Assembly (NCBI GenBank): GCA_021234155.1
Contig: JAJEKV010000149.1
Coordinates: forward strand, 1 to 64,000
DNA: 64,000 nt
Direction: 5' to 3'
Origin: Isoetes taiwanensis
Lineage: Eukaryota > Streptophyta > Lycopodiopsida > Isoetales > Isoetaceae
Made by a program: the position numbers and the translations under genes
Shown: positions 23,719 through 34,804 of the stretch, piece after piece
How positions within the stretch are numbered: position 1 is the stretch's first letter
Layout: every line of letters starts with the position of its first letter
The notes under the pieces: generated by a model
The model's database searches: none
What the model was told of the DNA's origin: nothing
The model's input: the letters and a program-made list of their open reading frames with translations, nothing else

Positions 23719-24785
23719 TTTTTTTTTTTTTTTTTTTGAAGGAAAGAAGTTTCTGTATTAATCAGATAGGAAGAATTACAATACAGAGATCCCTCTATGG
23801 ATCAGATATAAGTTAAGTACAAAGGATCCCATCTGGATCTGAATCATGTATGTAACTAAAGAACACATGAGCCTCTCTCAACCTCTTCTTCTGTCTCAAT
23901 TAAACAGAGTACTATAGGAGCCAAGTACCCATTTTCCATAGCTACAAACAAATCTTGAATGCTCCAAAAACCTCTTGCAAAACTAGAAATGAAGATGGAA
24001 AGAGATGAAGAGTAACACGAAACGGTCTCCTTGCCTCTCGTTAGGGGAATCCCATACTTCAAACTATGATCAAATTATACAATTTTATTACCGTATGTGA
24101 GATCAAAAGGAGATCTTTGCATTGTCGGGATGCGGATCAGCCGACACCATGAATCGGCTAGACACACAGCCCAGCCACCAGAACTCTCCCTAAAATCCTG
24201 GCTCATGATATCTGGTCTTGATATGGAAGCATCAGCCTGGCACAATAGATCCCTAGCTCGGCAATCTCAAATAACCCAACATTCTTTATAAAACCGTAAC
24301 CGAGATCAAGAATTTACTCAACTTCTTCCAAGAAAAACACCTCCGCATCTTTTCGCTAGCAAGAAAGAGCAAGAGGAGGAAAAAACCAAATGATCCGAAG
24401 ATCCAACTAGAAAGACCGCTAAAAAGACCCTAAGCCGCTTTTAAAGATTCTCGCTTTTTAAATTTCGGCTCCACCTTATAGACTCTACGCTTTTTGATTG
24501 TGATATAAATCATCATTCTTCTAAAGATTGAGAGCAAAAATGCCACGTTAGTGGCTTACCAGCCTGAATCCAAAAGACCGCCTTGAAGCTGCTTCAAAAT
24601 CTGATCTGCAAATTCTTTGAAGGCAAAATCGTCTGGAGCACCGGCAAACCCCACTAGCACCGGTTTGGTCTTTGATCTGCAAGAAGGTCTGCAGCAGTGC
24701 CGGAAAGAGAGGAGAGGAGGGCGGCCTCCTTCCTCTGCTGCCGCCCTAGCCGCAGGCGCTAAGGGCTGCGCCAAGAACCATCCCC
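23719..24785 (-). mobile_element. 1.07-kb retroposon with poly(A) tail and perfect 13-bp target duplication
   Basis: CATTGCAATATTT flanks the element at 23706-23718 and 24786-24798. The plus-strand left end is a run of about 20 T, the poly(A) tail of a minus-strand element. Its 5' end on the minus strand encodes a short frame (24774-24556) reading MAQPLAPAARAAAEEGGRPP, then FAGAPDDFAFKEFADQILKQ and a stop. The 3' part (TTAATACAGAAACTTC before the tail) looks like the 3' end of a plant L1. No RT is present. It is either an internally deleted LINE or a retroposed mRNA mobilised by L1. Confidence 0.85.
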
Positions 24786-24798
24786 CATTGCAATATTT

Positions 24799-25104
24799 CT
24801 AGCAAGAAAGGGCATAAAGATGTGGAAGCCATTAATCCGGATGGCTCAAAACCTTCAATTGTGGACGTGTTTTAATTCTTGGCCTTAACATTTAATTTGA
24901 CGTAAATAACATCTCGATCCCCATAAATGTTGGATGCATCAATATATATAAATTGACATATTTGGCATCAAGTTAATAAAGATTTTGCATAATAATTGAT
25001 CCCTTTTTGCATCAAAGTTGAATTGAATTGTGTGAACACAATGTACAAATAAAAAAAGCAAGAAACACTTTCATGCTTCAAAATGAACAAATGCGATAAA
25101 TCTG
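24799..25104. other. AT-rich spacer, nothing recognised
   Basis: No frame, repeat or boundary signal that I can support. Confidence 0.4.
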
Positions 25105-25450
25105 CGATATGCTGAGTTGGTCAGGCCTGGCCAGCCGCTACATGTGACGTTGAGTACGGCTTCCGTATGGGTGCTGGGATCATACCTTCAGGAGGTCATG
25201 GACATGCGAGATCAGCTATGTCCTCGGACACACACTTGGCATGTATATATACCTTTATTTCATGATGATGTATACTTGTACAGTTTGACATCATTCTTAT
25301 TATTGCCACAGTTTTTCCGTCGAAAACCCTTTGGGGCGGGGGTTTTTTAACCCGGACAGTAATAAGTTTCCTGCGCTCCTTTTGGATCCCATAGGTCGAT
25401 TGGTCTCAGTGGACGATAAAAAACATTATTTCTTTCTTTCTTTCTTTCTA
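25105..25450 (+). mobile_element. 5'-truncated LINE copy with (TTTC)n tail
   Basis: This retains only the 3' region of the LINE family seen at 18190-23454. It has TTTTTCCGTCGAAAACCC, a GGCGGGGG block, TAACCCGGACAG and the terminal ATCCCATAGGTCGATTGGTC stem-loop, ending GTGGACGATAAAAA and then TTTCTTTCTTTC. No coding sequence of note remains. The tail unit differs from the sibling copies. Confidence 0.75.
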
Positions 25451-25672
25451 CTGCGTTAACCACAAGAAGTACAATTCAATTTATATTACTTTGCCCTTAT
25501 TTTCATATGTCTTTATTTTCTATGGCCTCTGGCGTGCCTTTTTGCTAACGTTTGCACAAACACAAGTTGACACTTTGAAGCAATTTTAGAGTGTCCACAT
25601 TGCTGCGAACTAGGACTTTTATCCACATGGATTACCTACAAGCGTCCCATATCATCTAGGGCTGTGAAAATT

Positions 25673-26333
25673 TGTTACGAACCAAAGGTTAGCCAGTAAT
25701 CAAAAGATCAAACATCTAGTAAACTAACACTAAACATTAAAGATTCTCAATGGAATATAAAGACAGTAAGGCATACCTGACAATCAATTTCCTCTTGTAG
25801 CTCCTTTCTCTAGCTAGCAGTCCTCAATATAATAATAATAACAATATTATGATCACGCCCGCAAAAGACCTTGAAGGTACCAAGAGTAAGGTTCTAAGAT
25901 AGTAACAGGATATTAAACAACAACAGCAAAAGCTCTAGGAAAAAGGTAATGGCTTTCTAAGAATCAGATTCAAGAGTGAATGAGTAAAGCAGTCTTTCTT
26001 AAATGCCTAACACTCTTCTGGCCATAACTCTCTTAATCGGATGAGCTATGGGAAGCACCACCTCAATTCAGAAATTAGACTCCGAGATGGTTCTAATGAA
26101 ACAAATATCACCTCAATCGGAGCTCTGGTTGCATAGATCTCGTCAATTGAAGTTTAGGTTCTATTTATAGAAATCTCTGTGACTTTAGCCTTCTTTGGCC
26201 TGCCTTTTGCCATTGCCTTTGCCTTTTGTTCCCAACCATGATGCATACTAACTCTATATGATTTCGCCCAATGCTTAATCATATTGGCCGCTCCCCTGAG
26301 CTCATTATTTGATATTAACCTTAAATCATATCA
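25673..26333 (-). repeat. 3' LTR of the 25673-27871 element
   Basis: A 661-bp LTR that matches 27205-27871 along its length. It has a private segment near 25828-25878 (an AATAATAATAAC run) and lacks the block at about 27283-27345 of the other LTR. Confidence 0.88.
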
Positions 26334-26439
26334 ATTCCTCCTCTTCTCGGAATTGATCGTCCTCGATCAAGAAATTATATGGAAAATTAGCATAATGAAA
26401 TCCATGGCTACAACTTGCACAATAAAAAATAGTCAAGTC

Positions 26440-26520
26440 CAGCCCTTTAGGCTAAAAATTTCCAAGTCCAGCCCTTTAGGCTACAAAATAACCTAGTTTA
26501 GCCCTTTAGGCTAAAAAATT
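26440..26520 (+). repeat. Three copies of a CAGCCCTTTAGGCTA motif
   Basis: Inside the LTR element, (C/T)AGCCCTTTAGGCTA occurs three times in about 80 bp; each copy contains the inverted pair AGCC...GGCT. Function unknown. Confidence 0.75.
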
Positions 26521-27190
26521 TCGTCCAACTATTATACTACAGACATATTAGTTGTCTCAAGATTTACTATAAACTACACAAAGAAAAGAACACCTTATAC
26601 TTCCCTTAAGGCAAATGTAACTCAAATATCCGTTTACCTTATAGCTGCAAACGCCTAAAACGTAGGTTGCTCATTATAAGAAGGTAAGAATATCACCCAA
26701 AATAATTCCCTGCATGGCAATTTCTATGTCCTGCAAAAAACTCAATCTTGACATTAGAACCTGCAAACCCAAACAAATGGTATAGTTCTTTGCTAACATA
26801 GCCTTAAATGATCTTTCTTTCGACATAACCAGGAAATATTATAGGAAGTTCTAAAGCTTGAAACGATTTATTCCAAAGTAAGTAATGTCTCAAATAAAAT
26901 ATCGATAATGGTTTTAAATACGTTATAAAGGCATCATGAATTTCTTCAGGAATACCCTAAAGGCATCGAATTTCATAAAACTGTAAGGGCAATGTTAGGG
27001 TTCCAAAGACGAAGAATTCTACAGCAAGAGTCTGAGAGATATAACGCCTTTTTCTAAGGCTTATTCTTGATCTTTAGAATTAAACTTCTTAACTTTTCTT
27101 ATAGAAATAATAAACTACTTCTAATAGAATAGTTAAACTAACTTTAGTCAAATAAAAGCACACACAGGCTTCAAGAGAAATCGGAACCGT

Positions 27191-27202
27191 GCTCTGATAC
27201 CA
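27191..27202 (-). other. Primer-binding site, tRNA-Met type
   Basis: On the minus strand this reads TGGTATCAGAGC, the standard complement to the 3' end of initiator tRNA-Met used by many plant LTR elements. It sits two bases from the 5' LTR end, as expected. Confidence 0.9.
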
Positions 27203-27204
27203 CT

Positions 27205-27871
27205 TGTTACAAACCAAAGGTTAGCCAGTAATCAAAAGATCAAACATCTAGTGATCTAACACTAAACATTAAAGATTCTTAAAAAACCAAGCCTTTAGCC
27301 CAAAGCTCTCCACCCAACCGGACCACTCTGCTAGCAATATCAGGTTGGAATATAAAGACAGTAAGGCATACTTGACAATCAGTTTTCTCTTGTAGCTCCT
27401 TTCTCGAGCTAGCAGTCCTCAATCTGATGCACCAAGAGTAAGGTTCTAGGATAGTAACAGGATATTAAACAAGAACAGCAAAAGCTCTAGGAAAAAGGTA
27501 ATGGCTTTCTAGGAATCAGATTCAAGAGTGAATGAGTAGAGCAGTCTTTCTCAACCCCCTATCACTCTTCTGGCCATAACTCTCTTAGTCAGATGAGCTA
27601 TGGAAGTGTCACCCCAATTCAGAAATTAAACTTCGAGACGGTTCCAGTGAAACAAATATCACCTCAATCGGAGCTCTGATTTCGGAGATCTCATCAATTG
27701 AAGTTCAGGTTCTATTTATAAAAGTCTCTGCAACTTTAGCCTTCTTTGGCCTGCCTTTGCCTTTTGTTCCCAACCATGATATATACTAACTCTATATGAT
27801 TTCGCCCAATGCTTAATCATATTGGCCGCTGCCCTTAGCTCATTATTAGATATTAACCTTAAATCATATCA
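27205..27871 (-). repeat. 5' LTR of the 25673-27871 element
   Basis: A 667-bp LTR, the partner of 25673-26333. It carries an extra block (about 27283-27345, with CCAAGCCTTTAGCCC) absent from the 3' LTR. Confidence 0.88.
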
Positions 27872-28105
27872 AAATTCAAGAAAATTCCACGTCGGCCATG
27901 GCTAGGATTTCCATTGAGAGGAATGCTTGAACGGGACATCACTGGTTTGTCCCTGGTTGCTCTTTAGTTGAATATCAGCATTTGCATTTATCAATGCATG
28001 TCCAAGTAGAGCTTTTAATTTCTCAATGCTCCAGCTATGTCTTAAACTCCATGTCTCAGGCTCTCACTTCAGTTCCCAGACCTGGTCTCGCCCTGCTAAT
28101 TCGTG

Positions 28106-29604
28106 ATGCCCATAGCACTTTGTTTTAGTTTCAGAGAACTCATCCACTCTAAGTTTTTGCCAGGAAATGTGACTGCAAGGGCCAGAAATTATAGCAAGTT
28201 TGTTACCAGATCACCGTCCTTGGCCAGTGACAACAAATTGGGTTTTGCGGAAATGACTTCTTCTAAACTCAGTAAGGATGCCAAATTGAAGATCTTTGAA
28301 AGCGTTGAAGAACTATAGTGGAGTTTGGCGAATCACATTGCAAAGCTGTCTGCCAATTCTATTAAAGACAGGGGAGCTTTTTCTGTTGCATTATCTAGCG
28401 GTTCTCTTATTAGCGCATTAGGGTAAGCACATTTCTCAGATTATTAAGTTAGAAAACGCGGATGCGTAGAGTGGCCAAAGGAAAGCTCTTTTTTGTTTTT
28501 TCTGAATTGCATATGCATCTGAGAGACTTATATCTCATGTATTTGACGTTTTGTAGTTCATATATAAAGGGAGGTTTCCTTTTCTGTCATCCATTGTCGT
28601 ATGCATTTAGTATATGTTTCACTAGTAATGCTCCTCGGATTTTACTAAGTTAGCATATCATAATTCGTCTTGTTTCGGCAAAAAATCCATGCATTTTATC
28701 AAGCTTCTAGAATAGATATTTTGTATATTTTATTTATTTGCTGATTCCAGGAAGTTGCACGAACCTAAACACCATGAATCTATAGATTGGGAAAAATGGC
28801 ATGTGCTTTGGGCTGATGAACGAGTTGTGCCTAAAGATGATAAAGAGAGCAACTATAGGCTGGCCAGAGGTCTTCTTTCTAAGGTACATTAACTTGGATT
28901 CGGAAAATGCCAGTTTTGAGGATTCCAATAGACCTTTTTCTGCTATGCAAATAAGCATACCTATTGGTCATGTATATACAATCAATAAAGTGCTTAATGC
29001 AGCTGAAGATTATGAACGTTGTTTAACGCAACTTGTGAAGACAAAAATGGTGGATGTTTCTGAAGATGGATTTCCCAGATTTGATTTGATATTGCTAGGG
29101 ATGGGACCTGATGGACATATTGCATCATCATTTCCTAACCACCCTCTTGTGAAGGAGACAGAAAAATGGATAACTCACATACTTGACTCGCCAAAACCAT
29201 CGCCCGAACATATTACAATGGGCTAGTTTTCATTTTGCAGCCCCCCACCCCTTCAAAATTGGAAAAGCTTTTCCCGGCAGTTTTTTTCATGTTTTGAACA
29301 CTTCTCGATGCTTTTTATCTGTTTTCTTTTCCTTTTTTTTCCTGTTTTTTCTTCATCTGCAATTTTTCGGTAATGTTTTCTTTTTGGGGCATGTAAACCA
29401 AAAGTCTTCCTTACAATGATGGTTCCCGTGATAAATGCAGCAGCAAACACCATTTTTGTGGCTACTGGGTTTGGCAAAGTGGATATGATGAAAAAGGTAT
29501 TTGGCGAGAAACTGCCACCACTGGAATTACCAGCACAAATGGTGTTTCCTTTCAAGGGGAGTGTCATTTGGTATGCCGATAAAGCAACAGCCACCACTTT
29601 ATAG
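28106..29604 (+). pseudogene. PGL: 6-phosphogluconolactonase, non-processed pseudogene
   Basis: PGL hydrolyses 6-phosphogluconolactone in the oxidative pentose phosphate pathway (plastid or cytosol). Exon 1 runs from ATG 28106 to a GTAAG donor after 28422, with a Ser/Arg-rich N-terminus that could be a transit peptide, then LSKDAKLKIFESVEEL and SVALSSGSLISALG. Exon 2 (28751-28883) reads WHVLWADERVVPKDDKESNY. The next block reads IPIGHVYTINKV and FDLILLGMGPDGHIASSFPN, the family signature. The last block (from 29419) reads MVPVINAAANTIFVATGFGK and ends ATATTL-stop at 29604. There are three lesions. An in-frame TAG lies at 28316-28318. About 70 nt after exon 2 has no GT-AG pair that keeps frame. 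A 198-bp disruption begins at 29221. Introns are retained, so this is a duplicated copy, not a retrocopy. Confidence 0.8.
29221..29410. mobile_element. Small insertion in the PGL copy with 8-bp duplication TTACAATG
   Basis: TTACAATG occurs at 29213-29220 and 29411-29418. Removing the 190-bp insert and one repeat (198 bp, a multiple of three) joins the two PGL blocks in frame (HITM to MVPVINAAAN). The insert is pyrimidine-rich and brings an immediate TAG. Its ends (GGCTAGTTTTC and the inverse of GGAAGACTTTTGG) are only weakly alike, so the transposon class is unclear. A GC-AG intron (about 29222-29403) would also keep frame but would need a poor donor. Confidence 0.55.
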
Positions 29605-30246
29605 GTAACTCGTGTAGTCAATGAAGATTTTGGATAATGGTGGTTAGAACATCTTGTTGAACATACATAAAATCTGAAGTTGGCATTTTCCACTACTTTT
29701 AGTTATGTGAAATGTCTATATAGACATTTGTACTAATAATATTCAGATCTTGGTTTGCAATGCCAGTCTGGAAGACACTCTTTTGGTAGTGTTAACGAGT
29801 CATAATAATAGGAGATTGTGACATTTTTTTGAGCCCATAATAGGCATTCAAAATGATGGCTTTTAATTCAGATAAAGGTAAGACAAAAAATTGCTAATGG
29901 TCCCTATACTATGCAAGGATCTCTAGATTGAAGTATTTGAGACTGGAGTAATTGTCTTCATTATATCAATGAAAGCATTGAGATTTGCCTTAACATTTGT
30001 GTTAAGGTCTGCTTAAACATTTTATCTTCAAATTCTTCCTGGCTAAGGCATTCCAAGGCAGTTTGGAGCGTGAATATAGGAAAGTATTAAACTGATTTAC
30101 AAATAATTTTGTTAAGTTTGACAGAGGCTTTTGGTGGTACTTAATTATTATGGATTGGGGCTAAAAAGCTACTAAGAAAACAAGGTGCTGCGTATGGAAG
30201 GTTGCTCGCTAGTGCCCCGAGGGTGTGTTTGTATTTTTTATTTTGT
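29605..30246. other. Intergenic DNA, nothing recognised
   Basis: AT-rich flank between the PGL copy and the LTR array. Possible PGL 3' UTR at its start; no other signal. Confidence 0.4.
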
Positions 30247-30251
30247 AGTTT

Positions 30252-31872
30252 TGTAACGAACCTAGTGGCTTACTTTGTCTCAGTATAAGAGGGTGTAGAT
30301 CATCTAACGGCCTTGTTGATATGCGTCCATGGGTTATGCTAGTAGTGGCATTTAAAACTATAGAAATGTATTGGCAAAGGTTATATAAGCAGAAGGTGTT
30401 AGATTAATGTGTAGTGGACTTATAAAATATGCTAAACATGCATTAGATTGCATGCATATACATGCACATGTGCATGCATGCATGTGATTGCATGCACAAC
30501 ACTTGTCTAGCATGCATGTACATGCACATGCGCATGCACGCATATGATTGCATGCACGACACTTGTCTAGCATGCATATGCATGGAGATGTACTCATTGT
30601 GTATATATATTGGATGTGAACAAAGGAGAGGGTGCCTTGGTTTGGTGAAGGATCTTGTTTATTGTTCTCCTCTGCCGATTCTCTAGAGAAGGAGAGGATG
30701 GCCGAATTGTGGAACAGTAGCAGAAACCGGAAAGAGTTTGCAAATGGAAAGGCAATGAGGAAATAGAAGCAAGGAAGATAGACCCAGTTAATAAGAAGTG
30801 GAATCAATCCGAGAAACTGAGGTGGGGATTTGACGCGTGCTTGGGGATTTGATGAGTGCTTGGTCTATTGTATTGCTTGGTTATGCTTCTAGTAGAATAT
30901 GTGAATTATCTCTAGGACGTTAGTGTAATTATGGTATTACCTGGAAGATATGGTTGCTTATATGTTAAGGGAGTTCCTGTTCTTGCTTTGAGATGTGCAA
31001 TGATGTGTTGTCACTTGGATATGAAATATCTTGGTATGAACCTCATTCTATTGTATTGCATTGTTTTGTGGTTGTTCTTGGACGTAAGATGTATTGTAAA
31101 GTCATGATGGATGATGTTGCATCTTGCATTGCAAACGGACCACCTTCGGAGGGGTGGAATGGCCGTGAGACTCCGCATCCGGCCAGATGGCCTGTTGGAT
31201 GGCATATTGCATTTGCGGCCCACCTTCGGAGGGGTGGGGTGGCCGTGTAGACTCCGCATCCGGCCAGAGAGCCTGTTGGATGAGTTTAGCCCTGTACGTA
31301 CAGATGGAGAGAGTGGTCCCCTTGGGGTCGCAACCCAAGGATTACGCTTGGCATATGTGCATACATACAGAAGATTGATGTGAATGTAAACATGCTTGTA
31401 GCCTGAGTTCTAACTAATGCAGGGGCGTAGTGGAGCAGGTAAAATTGTTGTTGTTCTTATCTTTGATGGTTATGGTAGATTACCCGGTGGTTGATGTTGT
31501 GGATGCTCCCAAATGTTCCCCCCCACTTAGTCCTTGTGGACTAACCCCTTATGTTGTTTGTGTATGTTTAAGATGGCACGCCCGAAATGAGAATGCAAAG
31601 ATTCGGATGGAGAGTCTAGGGATGGGGGTGCGACAGCAGGAGCGTTTTCCCGAGTCATCCTCAGTGACCTATAAGGTTGGAGAATTCGGAGTGACCTGTT
31701 AAGCTAAAGGAGTTGTAGTATGCCAAGACTCAGAGGAGTTTGGTCTTGTATGTAATTATCTGATCAATGGGACTATACTTTATTGAGCATGTATATAAGT
31801 CTCATGTATGTTTAACTTAGATGTTAAACGTGTTGGTGCAATGGCCTAGGCCAAGGGGCTAGGTCCGTTTCA
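30252..31872 (+). repeat. LTR 1, with RY-motif cluster and TATA boxes
   Basis: A 1621-bp LTR. TATA-like sequences occur at 30381-30388 (TTATATAA) and at 30601-30610 (GTATATATAT). Between them, at about 30429-30585, CATGCA/TGCATG words recur more than a dozen times in two related ~75-bp units, each ending ACACTTGTCTAGCATGCAT. CATGCA is the RY element bound by plant B3-domain (ABI3/FUS3-type) factors. Short frames through this cluster (Met/His/Cys-rich) are artefacts of the repeat. Confidence 0.88.
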
Positions 31873-33187
31873 GTTGGTATCAGAGCGGAAAGTTCCGACA
31901 CCTTCGGGCCGTGGGAATTAGGAGCTAAGAGGCTAAGAGTTCAAGAGATTCTACTATAAAGTAGAACGGTTTGTTGTTTGGTAAATGCACTGGCCAAGAT
32001 AAGTTAAGAGCAACAAGAAACGGGCATAGGACTAAGGGATTGATAGTATCTTAAGTTTTGATTATTATTCTATGCTATGTAAGGTAGAAAAGCTAATGGA
32101 ATGCAGTTCATCAAGGAGCTAAACTTGGTCTAAAGTTACGGAAAATAGGATGAAATGTTAAGTCGAATGTTTTCATGCAAGGCATGGACAGCGGGCCATG
32201 ATAATTGTGAAGGTATGTTCCTACAAATTTCTATAATTGGTAGATTGTCTAATGGTGGACCACGTTGCCGCATTATTTTAAAGTAGACCATGTGTAGGGA
32301 GTTGTAGTGCTTTAGCAAAATCAATGCTAGGGTTGTGAGGGCCCATGAACAGTGCTTAAAGAGGTAAACTCGAGGGTTTAGGAAGTCGTTAGCTATGTTG
32401 AGTAGGTTCTTTTTGTGAGAAGTCATAGTAAACTATGTTCATAATCTTTTAGGTTCCCTTGAATTTACTTGTGTGGGTTGTATAGCCATAAGATACACAG
32501 ATGGGGGATGTGATTATGTTTTTATTTGTCTCTTTTGGATTGGCCACCCAAAACGTGTCATATGAATACATATCTAGTCTGAGCTGAGTATCTCTCTTGC
32601 CATGGTGGAGTTAGTATTTCATAATGTGCTATTTTATTCTTAGTAGGAAAAAGTGGATTAACCCTATAATGCAGATGTTTGCTACGTCAGCTTGAACATG
32701 TGTAGTAAATAATTTATACGAATTTCATAAATGGTTTAGTTCCAAACTTTATACATGCTAGTGGCAAGGTTGATGCACTTACTTGTATTTTGAGTATGTG
32801 GTAGATTAAGTTGCGACTGCACCAATTTCGTCAGAAACAGTAGAGCTTAAGCCATATGTAGGTTAATGAGGAAGTTGTTGTATAATGTGGAAGGGTATTG
32901 GGAATACCCATGTTCTATTGCTATTGTGGCAGAAATGTGCAATTGAGAAGACTGCATCAGAACATAGCGGAGGCTCAGAATCACCAAAAGCCATATGTGG
33001 ATAAGAGATGTAAAACCATAGAGTTGGCTAAAGCTTAGTCTTTTGCATTTAAAAGTAGTAGAAGCAGTGTTAGCCCACATTGAAGCAGTGCCTTATAAAG
33101 TAGAGTTATGCCACATATTAAGGTTGAAGAAGCATGTGTACCTCAAGTAACTCATGAGGACATGAGTTGAATTTTACAAGGGGAGAA
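31873..33187 (+). repeat. Internal region 1 of the tandem LTR element
   Basis: Begins with the tRNA-Met primer-binding site (TGGTATCAGAGC at 31875-31886) and ends with a purine tract next to LTR2. It is mostly non-coding, with a decayed gypsy integrase C-terminal stretch at about 32960-33170. Confidence 0.88.
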
Positions 33188-34804
33188 TGTAACGAACCTA
33201 GTGGCTTACTTTGTCTCAGTATAAGAGGGTGTAGATCATCTAACGGCCTTGTTGATATGCGTCCATGGGTTATGCTAGTAGTGGCATTTAAAACTATAGA
33301 AATGTATTGGCAAAGGTTATATAAGCAGAAGGTGTTAGATTAATGTGTAGTGGACTTATAAAATATGCTAAACATGCATTAGATTGCATGCATATACATG
33401 CACATGTGCATGCATGCATGTGATTGCATGCACAACACTTGTCTAGCATGCATGTACATGCACATGCGCATGCACGCATATGATTGCATGCACGACACTT
33501 GTCTAGCATGCATATGCATGGAGATGTACTCATTGTGTATATATATTGGATGTGAACAAAGGAGAGGGTGCCTTGGTTTGGTGAAGGATCTTGTTTATTG
33601 TTTCTCCTCAACCGATTCTCTAGAGAAGGAGAGGATGGCGAATTGTGGAACAAAGAGCGTAAACCGGAAAGAGTTTGCAAATGGAAAGGCAATGAGGAAA
33701 TAGAAGCAAAGGAAGATAGACCCAGTTAATAAGAAGTGGAATCAATCCGAGAAAACCGAGGTGGGGATTTTGGCGTGCTTGGGGATTTGATGAGTGCTTG
33801 GTCTATTGTATTGCTTGGTTATGCTTCTAGTAGAATATGTGAATTATCTCTAGGACGTTAGTGTAATTATGGTATTACACGGAAGATATGGTTGCTTATA
33901 TGTTAAGGGAGTTCTGTTCTTGCTTTGAGATGTGCAATGATGTGTTGTCACTTGGATATGAAATATCTTGGTATGAACCTCATTCTATTGTATTGCATTG
34001 TTTTGTGGTTGTTCTTGGGCGTAAGATGTATTGTAAAGTCATGATGGATGATGTTGCATCTTGCATTGCAAACGGACCACCTTCGGAGGGGTGGAATGGC
34101 GTGAGACTCCGCGATCCGGCGGATGGCCTGTTGGATGGCATATTGCATTTGCGGCCCACCTTGGAGGTGGGGGTGGCCGTGTAGACTCGCATCCCGGCGG
34201 AGAGCCTGTTGGATGAGTTTAGCCCCTGCACGCGTCTGGATGGAGAGTGGTCCCTTGGGGTCGCAACCCAAGGATTACGCTTGGCATATGTGCATACATG
34301 AAGATTGATGTGAATGTAAACATGCTTGTAGTATGAGTTCTAACTAATGCGGGGCATAGTGGAGCGGGTAAAATTGTTGTTGTTCTTATCTTTGATGGTT
34401 ATGGTAGATTACCTGGTGGTTGATGTTGTGGATGCTCCCGAAATGTTCCCTCCCCACTTAGTCCTTGTGGACTAACCCCCTTATGTTGTTTGTGTATGTT
34501 TAAGATGGTACGTCCCGAACCGAGAATGCGATGATTAGGATGGAGAGTCTAGGGATGGGGGTGCGACATGAAAGGAGGCGTTTTCGAAGTCATCCTCGGT
34601 GACCTATAAGGTTGGAGGAGGAGTGACTGTTAAGCTAAAGGAGTTGTAGTATGCCAAGACTCGGGAGGAGTTTGGTCTTGTATGTAATTATCTGATCAAT
34701 GGGACTATACTTTATTGAGCATGTATATAAGTCTCATGTATGTTTAACTTAGATGTTAAACGTGTTGGTGCAATGGCCTAGGCCAAGGGGCTAGGTCCGT
34801 TTCG
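33188..34804 (+). repeat. LTR 2 of the tandem LTR element
   Basis: The middle LTR. The first 390 bp or so are identical to LTR1. Differences are short scrambles (for example CTCCTCTGCCGATT becoming CTCCTCAACCGATT). The adjoining primer-binding site is altered here (TTAAGTATCGAGGCGG). Confidence 0.87.

Larger units (their letters stand above)
25673..27871 (-). mobile_element. Small non-coding LTR retrotransposon (TRIM/LARD-like), TSD AAATT
   Basis: A complete 2.2-kb element on the minus strand. Its LTRs are 25673-26333 and 27205-27871, both bounded TGTTAC...TATCA on the plus strand (TG...CA on the minus). Next to the 5' LTR, 27191-27202 is GCTCTGATACCA, the reverse complement of the tRNA-Met primer-binding site. 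A purine tract (plus strand TTCCTCCTCTTCTC, from 26335) adjoins the 3' LTR. The flanks are AAATT at 25668-25672 and 27872-27876. The 871-bp interior has no gag or pol, so movement would need proteins from another element. The LTRs differ by many substitutions and a block of about 60 bp present only in the 5' LTR, so the insertion is old. Confidence 0.9.

Noticed and set aside
30462-30686. Met/His/Cys-rich frames on both strands, repeated in all three LTRs
   Set aside because: They are translations of the CATGCA repeat cluster. The periodic Met-His-Cys pattern follows the DNA repeat and matches no protein family.
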